A stretch of 33,420 bases of DNA, taken from the NCBI GenBank assembly GCA_902470765.1, contig CABRHW010000023.1:1-33420 (forward strand), written 5' to 3'. The position numbers were made by a program, and so were the translations under genes. The notes beneath the pieces are model-generated. The model saw nothing but the letters and a program-made list of their open reading frames with translations, made no database searches and was not told the origin of the DNA. Each line of letters starts with the position of its first letter. The stretch's first letter is position 1. Shown here piece by piece: positions 24,504 through 31,170 of the stretch. Source of the stretch: an uncultured Collinsella sp. (GTDB lineage Bacteria > Actinomycetota > Coriobacteriia > Coriobacteriales > Coriobacteriaceae).

Positions 24504-25841
24504 TTAGGAGTTCGCCAGGTAGTGCTTGATCTCCCACTCGGTGATCGTAGACTCAAACTTATGCCACTCGTCGCGCTTCTTTTTGAGGAAGAAGCTGTGG
24601 ATGTGCTCGCCGAGGGCATCCTTCATAAACTGCGAGTCCTCAAACACGTCAAGCGCCTCTTTGAGCGAGCGCGGCAGCGGCGCGTAGCCGGCCTCGACCA
24701 TCTGACGGTCGGTAAGCTTGAGCGTCTCGGCCGTGGCCTCGGGCGGGAGTTCCAGCTTGCGCTCGATGCCGTCCAGACCAGCCGCCAGCGTGACGGCGTT
24801 GACCAGATACGGGTTGGCCATGGGGTCGGGACTGCGCAGCTCGATGCGCGTGGACAGCGGCTTGCCGGGCTTGTAGACCGGGATGCGGACCATACTCGCG
24901 CGGTTGCGCAGGCCCCACGTGGCGTACTGCGGCACGGAGTCGCCACCCGTGGTGATGCGCTTGTACGAGTTGACCGTGGGGTTGGTGATGGCGCTAATCT
25001 CGCGCGCGTGCGCTAAGATGCCGGCCATGTAGTGCTTGGCGATTTCGGAGAGGTGGTACTTCTCGTCGTCCTCGCCCCAAAAGACGTTGTTGCCGTCGTG
25101 GTCGAACAGCGACTGATGCAAAAACATGGCGCTGCCGTCCTCGCCCGCCAACGGCTTGGGCATAAAGGAAGCGTGGCAACCGCTCTCGTAGGCCTGCTGC
25201 TTAATGATGAGCTTGGCCGTGGTGACGGCGTCGGACATGCTCAGGGCCTCGGCGTGACGCAGGCTCATGCCATGCTGCGAGCGGCCGGCGGCGTGGAAGG
25301 TGTACTCCACGGGCACGGACATCTTCTCGAGCGTGAGGACCGTGTTGCGACGCAGGTCGCGGGCGGCATCGCTCACCGAAAGATCGAAGTAGCCCACGTT
25401 GTCGAGCGGCTCGGGGGTGTGCTCGTCGGGGAAGTAGTAATACTCCAGCTCGGCACCCACGTTGAGCAGATAGCCAGCCTTCTCGGCCTTGCGGAACATG
25501 CGGCGCAGGGCATCGCGCGGGTCGCCGGCAAACGGCTTGCGATCGGGAGTGCACACATCGCAGAACACGCGGGCGACGCCGTTGTGGCTCGGGCGCCACG
25601 GCAGGATCTGGAAGGTCGAAGCATCGGGGAACGCCAGCATGTCGGCTTCCTCGGGCGTGGCAAAGCCCTCGATGGCGGAGCCGTCAAAGCCAATACCCTC
25701 CTCAAAAGCGACCTCGAGGTCCTCGGGGCTAATGGCAAAGTTCTTGAGGCGGCCGAGAATGTCGACAAACCACAGACGCACAAAGCGGATGTCACGCTGC
25801 TCTACGGAGCGGAGTACGTAATCGATGTTCTGCTGGTTCAT
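24504..25841 (-). CDS. glnA: Glutamine synthetase type I (alpha subtype)
   Basis: A 445-aa enzyme making glutamine from glutamate, ammonia and ATP. The ATG at 25841 follows AAAGGGGAGC. It opens like Bacillus GlnA (FVRLWFVDILGRLKNFAI), with DGSAIEGF, GAELEYYYFPD, MFLHQSLFDHDG, NPTVNSYKR and RIELRSPDPMANPYL for metal, ammonia and glutamate sites. The length, and the lack of a NLYxLP adenylation loop (ERKLELPPEA here), place it in the alpha group, controlled by feedback and transcription and not by adenylation. In Bacillus GlnA an Arg in EGFVRIEESD takes part in feedback inhibition; here the segment reads EGFATPEEAD. It probably forms an operon with the GlnR-like regulator. Confidence 0.96.
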   Translation of the reverse strand: MNQQNIDYVLRSVEQRDIRFVRLWFVDILGRLKNFAISPEDLEVAFEEGIGFDGSAIEGFATPEEADMLAFPDASTFQILPWRPSHNGVARVFCDVCTPDRKPFAGDPRDALRRMFRKAEKAGYLLNVGAELEYYYFPDEHTPEPLDNVGYFDLSVSDAARDLRRNTVLTLEKMSVPVEYTFHAAGRSQHGMSLRHAEALSMSDAVTTAKLIIKQQAYESGCHASFMPKPLAGEDGSAMFLHQSLFDHDGNNVFWGEDDEKYHLSEIAKHYMAGILAHAREISAITNPTVNSYKRITTGGDSVPQYATWGLRNRASMVRIPVYKPGKPLSTRIELRSPDPMANPYLVNAVTLAAGLDGIERKLELPPEATAETLKLTDRQMVEAGYAPLPRSLKEALDVFEDSQFMKDALGEHIHSFFLKKKRDEWHKFESTITEWEIKHYLANS

Positions 25842-25888
25842 GTCGCTCCCCTTTCTTTCGGGCGGGTTTCGACTGGTCTATATCGCAG

Positions 25889-25922
25889 ATACTATCGCAG
25901 AAAAATGTTTCCGCAGGGTTAA
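25889..25922 (-). promoter_or_regulatory. Putative glnA promoter with GlnR-box-like site
   Basis: On the minus strand TTAAC-N6-GAAAC (25922-25907) fits the actinobacterial GlnR half-site pair (gTnAc, six bases, GaAAc). It lies 12 bp before TAGTAT (25894-25889), a plausible -10. A GlnR-type activator bound here would cover the -35 region. The site was matched by eye. Confidence 0.45.
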
Positions 25923-25975
25923 AGCGTATCAAGCGCTCAAAAAACGTGCGCGAACAGGCCGTCACGAACGAATGG

Positions 25976-26998
25976 TTAGCGCGAGGTCGAAGCGCGGTGT
26001 TCGATGTGGCCGGGGACCTCGATGCGCTTGGGGGCGAGCTTTGCGGCGTCGCCCACCGTAGTGGTAACGACGTCGATGCGCTCGGACAGGCGCTCGACCA
26101 CGCGCTCGGCAATGGTGAGGGTATCCTGCGCGGCCGTGGTCACACCGCCAAAGAGCACGTGGTTCCAGGGATAGTCGTCAAACGTTGCGATCTTGAGACC
26201 CGCCGGCAACGAAGGTCCCAACTGTGCCAGCGCCTCGGTCAGACGCAGGAAGACCAGACCGTTGACGGCAATAAGGCCGAGCTTTTTACCCGCATAGCCG
26301 CGGATGGTCTCGTCCAGGCGACTGACACCCGTGGCGCCACCGTCGGCCAGGGTGACGACCTCGCCCGCAAGACCGCGGCGCGAAAGCTCGTCGGCAAAGG
26401 ACTCGGCGCGCTCGCGACGCACGGGGCTGTCATCGCTTGCCTCGGTGAGCAGGCACAGGCGCTCGCTGTCCGCGACAGCCAAGGCGTCTACCAGGCCGGC
26501 AACCAGCTCGCGGTTGTTAGAGGTCACCAGATCGATGCCACCGTCGGCGACATCGCGGTCGAGCAGCACGACGGGCAGGCGCCCCGCAGCCGCGGCAATC
26601 GCCTTGTCGTTGCCTCCGCAGGTATTGACGACCAGGCCGTCCACGCCGGCATCGATAAGTCTAGTGAGCGACTCTGCCTCCTTGGCGGGGTCGTTGCCGC
26701 TAATGGCCGTCATGAGCGAGCAGCCGCGCGCGGCGGCGCTGGCGGAAAGCCCTTCGAGCATGGCGCTGGAGAACGGGTTAGCAATGTCGGCCAAGATCAC
26801 GCCGATGAGGTTGGTACGCGAGCTGCGCAGATTGCGCGCGGCGGCACGTGGACGATAGCCGGTGCGCTCGATAACTGCCGCGATGCGAGCACGGGTTTCC
26901 TCGGTCATCTGCCCGGGGCGGTTGTTGAGATAGCGCGAGACCGTGGCCGGGCTCACGCCCGCCTCGGCAGCAATGTCCTTAATCCTCATCTGCGCCAT
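25976..26998 (-). CDS. LacI-family repressor, likely regulator of the KDG genes
   Basis: A 340-aa regulator. The ATG at 26998 follows GGGGTG. The helix-turn-helix (about 4-25) reads MRIKDIAAEAGVSPATVSRYLNN, with hinge helix RAAARNLRSSRTNLIGVILADIANPF. A periplasmic-binding-protein-like effector domain follows to the end (DGLVVNTCGGNDKAI, VVLLDRDV, AVNGLVFLRLTEAL, TFDDYPWNHVLFGGVTT), resembling KdgR-type LacI proteins. It diverges from the KDG kinase gene, whose promoter carries ACGAAACCGATTTCGT. LacI proteins usually bind such GAAACC-centred palindromes, so it is the natural candidate to bind there and at the two further copies near 31 kb. The effector is likely KDG or KDPG (inference). Confidence 0.9.
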   Translation of the reverse strand: MAQMRIKDIAAEAGVSPATVSRYLNNRPGQMTEETRARIAAVIERTGYRPRAAARNLRSSRTNLIGVILADIANPFSSAMLEGLSASAAARGCSLMTAISGNDPAKEAESLTRLIDAGVDGLVVNTCGGNDKAIAAAAGRLPVVLLDRDVADGGIDLVTSNNRELVAGLVDALAVADSERLCLLTEASDDSPVRRERAESFADELSRRGLAGEVVTLADGGATGVSRLDETIRGYAGKKLGLIAVNGLVFLRLTEALAQLGPSLPAGLKIATFDDYPWNHVLFGGVTTAAQDTLTIAERVVERLSERIDVVTTTVGDAAKLAPKRIEVPGHIEHRASTSR

Positions 26999-27063
26999 AG
27001 CGCACCCCGTTTCCCAATTGTCGGCAGTCTGAGCCATTTTAGGCATTTTTTTAAAAATCTCGC

Positions 27064-27090
27064 TTGCAAAACGCTGTAGATGAGTATACT
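27064..27090 (+). promoter_or_regulatory. Promoter of the KDG kinase gene
   Basis: TTGCAA (27064-27069) and TATACT (27085-27090), 15 bp apart or 16 if CTTGCA is used. The same two boxes with the same spacing style occur before the yczE-like gene (31022-31049). Transcription should begin near 27097, just before the operator. Confidence 0.65.
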
Positions 27091-27100
27091 ACAACTCGAA

Positions 27101-27129
27101 ACGAAACCGATTTCGTAAACCGATTTCGG
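27101..27129 (+). promoter_or_regulatory. Tandem LacI-type operators before kdgK
   Basis: ACGAAACCGATTTCGT (27101-27116) has 6-bp arms ACGAAA/TTTCGT. The 12-mer AAACCGATTTCG repeats 13 bp later (27117-27128). Both sit at about +5 to +32, where a bound repressor would block transcription. Confidence 0.8.
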
Positions 27130-27132
27130 CAA

Positions 27133-27190
27133 GCGTTGGCACGGAGGTGCAAAGATGTACCCTACCGTCTTGGCACCTCCGTGCCAACGC
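27133..27190 (+). ncRNA. Conserved leader hairpin with ACCCTACC loop, kdgK copy
   Basis: A perfect 18-bp stem (27133-27150 with 27173-27190) holds a 22-nt loop. In the loop AAGA (27152-27155) can pair with TCTT (27168-27171), leaving ACCCTACC (27159-27166) exposed. A second copy at 31079-31134 has a quite different but also perfectly paired stem and almost the same loop. It lies in the transcribed leader, 44 nt before the kdgK start. Confidence 0.75.
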
Positions 27191-27233
27191 CATATCAAAG
27201 GTGTACGCACGAGCAAGAAGGAGCTGCGCGACC

Positions 27234-28268
27234 ATGGGTAAAACGGTTCTTACCTTCGGCGAGATCATGATGAGGCTCTCGCCCAAAGACCATCTGCGCA
27301 TTGAGCAGGCGACCGAGTTTGATGTCCGCTACGGCGGCGCCGAAGCCAACACCGCGCTTTCCCTGGCCTACCAGGGTGACAAGGCAGCTTACGTCTCCGT
27401 TGTCCCGGCCAACCGTCTGGGCGAGTGCGCCCTGCGTTCGCTGAAGGTCTACGACGTCGACACCACGCGCGTCGTGCGCCAGGGCGACCGTCTTGGCTCC
27501 TATGTGTTTGAGGTCGGCGCCTCGCAGCGCGGCAACGGCTGCGTCTACGACCGCAAGTACTCTGCCATCAACATGGCCAAGCGCGACGTCTTTGACTGGG
27601 ACGAGATCCTCAAGGGTGTCGATGTCTTCTACTTCTCCGGCGTGACGCCCGCCGTCTCCGACGAGATGGCCGCCGCCTGCAAGGATGCCCTCACCGCCTG
27701 CCGCGCCAAAGGCATCACCACCGTGTGCGACGTGAACTATCGCGGCAAGATGTGGTCGCCCGAGAAGTCGCAGGCCACCATGAAGGAACTCCTGCCGCTC
27801 GTTGACATCTGCATTGCCAACGACGAGGACGCTCCTGCCGGCCTCGGTATGACCTGCGTCTCCGGCTCCCTTGCCCACGGCATCGAGGAGCGCGACACCT
27901 ACGTCGAGATGGCCCGTCAGATCTGCGCCGAGTACGGTTGCAAGAAGGTCGCCTCGGTCGTCCGCAACATCTCCTGCGTCGAGCGCTCCATTTGGATGGG
28001 CATGCTCTTTGACGCCGAGAGCGGCGAGCACTGGTTCTCCCCTGCCCACGACGTGCACGTGCTCGAGGGCGTTGCCGCCGGCGACGCTTTTAACGCCGGC
28101 CTGGTCCATGCCCTCATCAATGACTTCGATCCGCAGGACGCCGTCAACTACGCGATTGCGGCCTCGATCCTCAAGCTCACCATCAAGGGCGATTCCAACC
28201 TGGTGACCGCAGACGAGATCGCAGCCGTGGCATCCGCCGCCGACGGTGGCACCCGCGTCGCCCGTTAA
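27234..28268 (+). CDS. kdgK: 2-keto-3-deoxygluconate kinase, PfkB family
   Basis: A 344-aa sugar kinase that phosphorylates 2-keto-3-deoxygluconate to KDPG in uronate and pectin breakdown. The ATG at 27234 has AAGGAG upstream; the longer frame runs into the leader hairpin. It opens VLTFGEIMMRLSP, then YGGAEANTALSLAYQG, CDVNYRGKMW and the PfkB signature VLEGVAAGDAFNAG, with AAGD in place of the usual GAGD but the catalytic Asp kept. The lineage (MRLSP, GGAEAN, NYR-K-W) is that of KdgK. The next gene makes the enzyme that cleaves the product, so the two steps are joined. Expression is probably controlled by the LacI operators and the leader hairpin. Confidence 0.92.
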   Translation: MGKTVLTFGEIMMRLSPKDHLRIEQATEFDVRYGGAEANTALSLAYQGDKAAYVSVVPANRLGECALRSLKVYDVDTTRVVRQGDRLGSYVFEVGASQRGNGCVYDRKYSAINMAKRDVFDWDEILKGVDVFYFSGVTPAVSDEMAAACKDALTACRAKGITTVCDVNYRGKMWSPEKSQATMKELLPLVDICIANDEDAPAGLGMTCVSGSLAHGIEERDTYVEMARQICAEYGCKKVASVVRNISCVERSIWMGMLFDAESGEHWFSPAHDVHVLEGVAAGDAFNAGLVHALINDFDPQDAVNYAIAASILKLTIKGDSNLVTADEIAAVASAADGGTRVAR

Positions 28269-28285
28269 TTCGTTCCCCATTCCGC

Positions 28286-28321
28286 GGACTGCAGCTTTCC
28301 ATACCCATACCCCTGCAGCCC
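28286..28321 (+). other. Weak hairpin after kdgK with a C-rich loop
   Basis: GGACTGCAG (28286-28294) pairs with CTGCAGCCC (28313-28321) with one mismatch, around an 18-nt loop holding ATACCCATACC. The loop loosely recalls ACCCTACC of the conserved leader hairpins, but without their other constants. There is no T run, so transcription probably continues to the aldolase gene. Confidence 0.35.
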
Positions 28322-28353
28322 GCTCCCCGATTCCTCCGGCCAGGTAGAACCAC

Positions 28354-28463
28354 TTAGTCCCATTCCGGTTTTGTCTGGCATTCCTTCACGACTGGCCTCG
28401 TAGCCGGTTCCGAAATTGCTTGTGACCCAAGCAGTGCCTCCGATAACCAATCCGGAACCGGCT
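28354..28463 (+). ncRNA. Structured leader element, eda copy (riboswitch-like)
   Basis: About 110 nt between kdgK and eda share blocks with the leader at 31171-31275: AGTCCCATTCCGG (28356), ACGACTGGCC (28388) and GCAGTGCCTCCGATAACC (28431). TTAGTC (28354) can pair with GACTGG (28390), and AGCCGGTTCC (28402-28411) with GGAACCGGCT (28454-28463). Block order and spacing agree in both copies, while stems differ and keep pairing. It ends 60 nt before the eda start. I do not recognise a named riboswitch class. Confidence 0.7.
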
Positions 28464-28523
28464 CATGGCCAATCTTCTTTGGCAATCACGCGCCCGTGCG
28501 CGCCGTACATCGAAAGGAACATC

Positions 28524-29165
28524 ATGTTCGATCAGTTCTATACCACGCTTGAGTCCCTGGGCATCGTGCCGGTCGTCGTGCTCGATAAGGTCGAGGACGC
28601 CGCACCGCTCGCCCACGCCCTTATGGCAGCTGGCATGAAGTCCGCCGAGGTCACCTTCCGCACCGCCTGCGCCGCCGAGTGCATCGCCGCTATGGCCGAG
28701 GCCGAGCCCGAGATGTGCGTCGGCGCTGGCACCGTCCTGACTGTCGAGCAGGTTGAGCAGGCCCGCGCCGCCGGTGCCAAGTTCATCGTCTCCCCGGGTT
28801 ACAACGAGGACGTCGTGAAGCACTGCATCGACATCGACTTGCCCGTCCTTCCCGGCACCGTGACCCCCTCCGAGGTTACCGCCGCCGAGAACCTGGGGCT
28901 CAAGGTCACCAAGTTCTTCCCCGCGGCTCAGTATGGTGGCCTGAACACCATCAAGGCCCTCGCCGCTCCGTTTGTCGGCCATCGCTTTATGCCCACCGGC
29001 GGCGTGAGCACTGCCAACGTCGAGGAGTACCTGAGCTCCTCCGCCATCATCGCCTGCGGTGGCACCTGGATGGTCAAGCCCGCCCTGTTCGCCGATGGCG
29101 ACTTCTCCAAGGTCGAGCAGATTGCCCGCGAGGCCATGGACGTTGTCAAGAAGGTCCGCGGCTAG
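28524..29165 (+). CDS. eda: KDPG/KHG aldolase
   Basis: A 213-aa class I aldolase that splits 2-keto-3-deoxy-6-phosphogluconate into pyruvate and glyceraldehyde 3-phosphate. The ATG at 28524 follows GAAAGGA. Conserved parts are GIVPVVVLDKVEDA, SAEVTFRT (catalytic Glu), GAGTVLTVEQ, FIVSPGYN, the Schiff-base Lys in LKVTKFFPAAQYGG, and FMPTGGVSTANVEEYL. Its length is normal. It completes the KDG route with the kinase 255 bp upstream. The gap contains the riboswitch-like element, so the aldolase can be regulated apart from the kinase. Confidence 0.95.
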   Translation: MFDQFYTTLESLGIVPVVVLDKVEDAAPLAHALMAAGMKSAEVTFRTACAAECIAAMAEAEPEMCVGAGTVLTVEQVEQARAAGAKFIVSPGYNEDVVKHCIDIDLPVLPGTVTPSEVTAAENLGLKVTKFFPAAQYGGLNTIKALAAPFVGHRFMPTGGVSTANVEEYLSSSAIIACGGTWMVKPALFADGDFSKVEQIAREAMDVVKKVRG

Positions 29166-29182
29166 GTTTAGCTCTCTATCGT

Positions 29183-29222
29183 GAAAGGGGGCGTGCCCTA
29201 GACCTCGCCCCCTTTCTTTTAA
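29183..29222 (+). terminator. Intrinsic terminator after eda
   Basis: GAAAGGGGGCG (29183-29193) pairs with CGCCCCCTTTC (29206-29216), then TTTT. It is 17 bp after the eda stop codon. Confidence 0.9.
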
Positions 29223-29321
29223 AGCGGCTCGGAAGCGCGCCGTTTCCGTCACGAACAAGAACCAAAACCGTCTTGTATGCTGATAGAACGTGACGGAAGC
29301 GACACGCGCCCGAGCCGCTTT
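29221..29321. repeat. Long imperfect inverted repeat, arms about 33 bp
   Basis: AAAGCGGCTCGG ... TTTCCGTCACG on the left mirrors CGTGACGGAAGCG ... CGAGCCGCTTT on the right, with a short mispaired stretch in each arm. It starts at the T run of the eda terminator and sits between converging genes. Confidence 0.75.
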
Positions 29322-29370
29322 GCTTTCCCGGCCAATCAACCGACTCAACATAATCCAGTCCACCAAAACA

Positions 29371-29435
29371 GCTGCGGCACCGTCTGGAGGAATGGACCCT
29401 TGCTTCCGGTCTTTTCCTCCAAACGGCGCCGCAGC
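29371..29435. repeat. Imperfect inverted repeat, arms 22 bp
   Basis: GCTGCGGCACCGTCTGGAGG at the left pairs with CCTCCAAACGGCGCCGCAGC at the right with a few mispairs, closing a loop of about 20 nt. It is the middle of three inverted repeats in the 379-bp gap between eda and the GntR gene; I see no gene there. Confidence 0.7.
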
Positions 29436-29466
29436 CTTTTCGTGCTCCAGCAGCGCCCCGGCACTT

Positions 29467-29528
29467 GCGGTGAAATACGGACTGTTTACGCCGCCAAAAC
29501 CGCAAAACAGTCCCTATTTCACCGCAAC
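29467..29528. repeat. Inverted repeat GCGGTGAAATACGGACTGTTT, copy 1
   Basis: GCGGTGAAATACGGACTGTTT pairs with AAACAGTCCCTATTTCACCGC with one mismatch around a loop with CCGCCAAAACCG. It lies 17 bp after the stop codon of the GntR gene. The second copy (30311-30375) follows the HIT gene, so the pair brackets the GntR gene. Confidence 0.8.
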
Positions 29529-29544
29529 TAATGTAGGGAACGAG

Positions 29545-30237
29545 TTAGATGGCAGAGTCTTTGGACAGCTCGAAATAGTCGGGATGCAAGGCGATAACCG
29601 GGCCCTGCTCCTCGGGCATCAGATGCAGGTGCGTCTCTGCCAGGTAGCTCGCCGTGTCGGTATCGCCCTTTTTAATGGCCTCGAGAATCCGGCGATGCTG
29701 CCGACGAATCGGCTCCCAATCCAGATCCTGCGACACCATACGCAACCAGTTGTATCGCTCAAAATGCGTGTTGACGCTCTTCATCCAATCCCACAACATG
29801 TGGCGACCAGCAATCTCAAAACATGTCTCATGGAACAGGTTGTCCAGATCGAAAAAGCGACGCGTTTCACGATGATCGAGTGACTCGGACTCGGCAAGAA
29901 TCTGCTCGAGCCGATGCTTTTGCTCGGGCGTGGCGGCAGAGCAGCATTTAATGAGCACACTTCTCTCGAGTTTCTCGCGCAAGAAACAGGCGTTCTCGGC
30001 GCGTTCCATGCTGATCTTAGAGACGTAGGTGCCGCTTTTGGGACGCGTTTCCACCAGCTCTTGCTCGCGCAGGCGTACAAAGGACTCGCGAATGGGCGTG
30101 CGCCCGATTCCCGTCTCCTTTTCCAGACCAATCGCCGAAAGACGTGTGCCGGGTTTGAGCTCGGCATAGATGATCTTGGAGCGCAATGCGTTGTATGCCT
30201 GGTCTTGCAGACTCTGATAATGCTGGTGCTGTTCCAT
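29545..30237 (-). CDS. GntR-family regulator, FadR/FCD subfamily
   Basis: A 230-aa regulator. The ATG at 30237 follows CGAGGAC; a longer frame reaches 30306 without support. The winged helix (about 8-75) reads QAYNALRSKIIYAELKPGTRLS and TGIGRTPIRESFVRLREQELVE. The FCD domain follows (about 85-210), with the metal-site pattern D-x3-H in DNLFHETCFEIAGRH and later His residues (RQHRRILEAI, LAETHLHL). Relatives such as UxuR, ExuR and KdgR respond to uronates or sugar acids, which suits its place beside the KDG genes. Its own target is unknown. Confidence 0.9.
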   Translation of the reverse strand: MEQHQHYQSLQDQAYNALRSKIIYAELKPGTRLSAIGLEKETGIGRTPIRESFVRLREQELVETRPKSGTYVSKISMERAENACFLREKLERSVLIKCCSAATPEQKHRLEQILAESESLDHRETRRFFDLDNLFHETCFEIAGRHMLWDWMKSVNTHFERYNWLRMVSQDLDWEPIRRQHRRILEAIKKGDTDTASYLAETHLHLMPEEQGPVIALHPDYFELSKDSAI

Positions 30238-30310
30238 AAAGTCCTCGGATAAGTCCTCGGTTAGTCGAATACCAACACGTAATACTATCGCAACGCCGCC
30301 CCCCATAAGT

Positions 30311-30375
30311 TGCGGTGAAATACGGACTATTGGAGCCAGCTAAGCCGCTAAACAGTCCGTATTTCACCGCAACTT
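30311..30375. repeat. Inverted repeat GTTGCGGTGAAATACGGACT, copy 2
   Basis: AAGTTGCGGTGAAATACGGACT pairs with AGTCCGTATTTCACCGCAACTT; outer arms match copy 1 almost base for base while the loop differs. It starts after the HIT gene stop (30391 on the minus strand). Confidence 0.82.
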
Positions 30376-30390
30376 ATAGGGGACGAAGTT

Positions 30391-30825
30391 TTACAGGTTG
30401 TCGATGATTGCCTGGGCGATTTCGTCGTACTGAGCCGGCTCGAGCGTGACGCGACCGGGGTTCATGGCAAACACGTCGCCAAACTCAAACGGGTCGCTCT
30501 TGTACTTGGGGACGATATGCACATGCAGGTGATGCATGGTGTCGCCGTAGGCACCAAAGTTGATCTTGTCGGGGTTGAACGCCTTGTGCAGCGCGGCGGC
30601 GACGTGGCGGACATCGGCCATAAAGGCGGCAGCGTCCTCCTCGGACATGCAGGAAATGTCATCGACGTGCTGCTTGGAGGCCACGATCACGCGGCCCTTG
30701 TGGCTCTGCTCCTTAAACAAGATGAGCTTGCTGGCGGGCAGGTCGAGCATGGGGATGCCAAAGGCATCGACGAGCGTGTTGTCGGTCCCGCACATGCAGT
30801 ACGAGCAATCGGTGTGCTGTTCCAT
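30391..30825 (-). CDS. HIT-family nucleotide hydrolase/transferase
   Basis: A 144-aa member of the histidine triad family, which cleaves nucleoside phosphoramidates or dinucleotides. The ATG at 30825 follows AAAGGATCACC. The triad is MHHLHVHIVPK near the C-terminal third; earlier come ILFKEQSHKGRVIVASKQHVDD and NFGAYGDT. A CSYCMCG cysteine cluster at residues 8-14 could hold zinc. The promoter side carries CGAAATCGGTTTCG (30934-30947), the inverted form of the LacI operator, about 110 bp upstream, so it may belong to the same regulon. Confidence 0.9.
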   Translation of the reverse strand: MEQHTDCSYCMCGTDNTLVDAFGIPMLDLPASKLILFKEQSHKGRVIVASKQHVDDISCMSEEDAAAFMADVRHVAAALHKAFNPDKINFGAYGDTMHHLHVHIVPKYKSDPFEFGDVFAMNPGRVTLEPAQYDEIAQAIIDNL

Positions 30826-30933
30826 GGTGATCCTTTCGATCCGGGTGAAGGCGTTCGCCGCAATGCGACCGGCGGGCGCGACCAAGCTGCCCGGCAATCT
30901 ATGACGAACGTACAATGCGCTCTCTAACCGTTG

Positions 30934-30947
30934 CGAAATCGGTTTCG
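30934..30947 (-). promoter_or_regulatory. LacI-type operator upstream of the HIT gene
   Basis: CGAAATCGGTTTCG is the reverse complement of the core of the operators at 27101 and 31059. It lies 112 bp from the latter, so one repressor tetramer could bind both and loop the DNA between the divergent genes. Confidence 0.65.
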
Positions 30948-30989
30948 AGCATGTCCTTGCCATGATACCGCCAACGAGTTGTTTCGATT

Positions 30990-31005
30990 AGGTGAACGTT
31001 CACCT
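30990..31005. promoter_or_regulatory. Perfect 16-bp palindrome AGGTGAACGTTCACCT
   Basis: A full dyad with no spacer, 17 bp upstream of the TTTGCA box of the yczE-like promoter and followed by an AT-rich run. Its form is typical of TetR-family operators (TGAACGTTCA core). It could alternatively be a short stem before a T-rich stretch. No TetR gene is in the window. Confidence 0.55.
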
Positions 31006-31021
31006 TTTTATTATTTTTCTC

Positions 31022-31049
31022 TTTGCAAAAAGAATCCCGTGCGTATACT
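31022..31049 (+). promoter_or_regulatory. Promoter of the yczE-like gene
   Basis: TTTGCA (31022-31027), a 16-bp spacer and TATACT (31044-31049). The layout copies the kdgK promoter, with the operator starting 9 bp after the -10. Confidence 0.65.
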
Positions 31050-31057
31050 AAGGCTCA

Positions 31058-31075
31058 AACGAAACCGATTTCGTT
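31058..31075 (+). promoter_or_regulatory. LacI-type operator before the yczE-like gene
   Basis: AACGAAACCGATTTCGTT: 7-bp arms; its 16-base core is identical to the operator before kdgK and at the same distance from TATACT. Confidence 0.8.
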
Positions 31076-31078
31076 AAG

Positions 31079-31134
31079 CGTGGGCAATAGGATGCTAAGA
31101 CGCACCCTACCATCTTGGCATCCTATTGCCCACG
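31079..31134 (+). ncRNA. Conserved leader hairpin with ACCCTACC loop, yczE copy
   Basis: A perfect 17-bp stem (31079-31095 with 31118-31134) and a 22-nt loop in which AAGA (31097) can pair with TCTT (31113) and ACCCTACC (31104-31111) is exposed. Stem positions that differ from the kdgK copy changed on both sides. It lies directly after the operator, as in kdgK. Confidence 0.75.
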
Positions 31135-31170
31135 TCCTGTCATTCGCTTTTCTCCCGTCTCGTTGGCCCT

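Noticed and set aside
28265..29366. Long minus-strand frame opposite eda
   Set aside because: Shadow of a well-supported aldolase gene; no domain and no start site.
29277..29883. Plus-strand frames across the inverted repeat cluster and the GntR gene
   Set aside because: They run through palindromes and the antisense of a clear regulator; no ribosome binding site or family.
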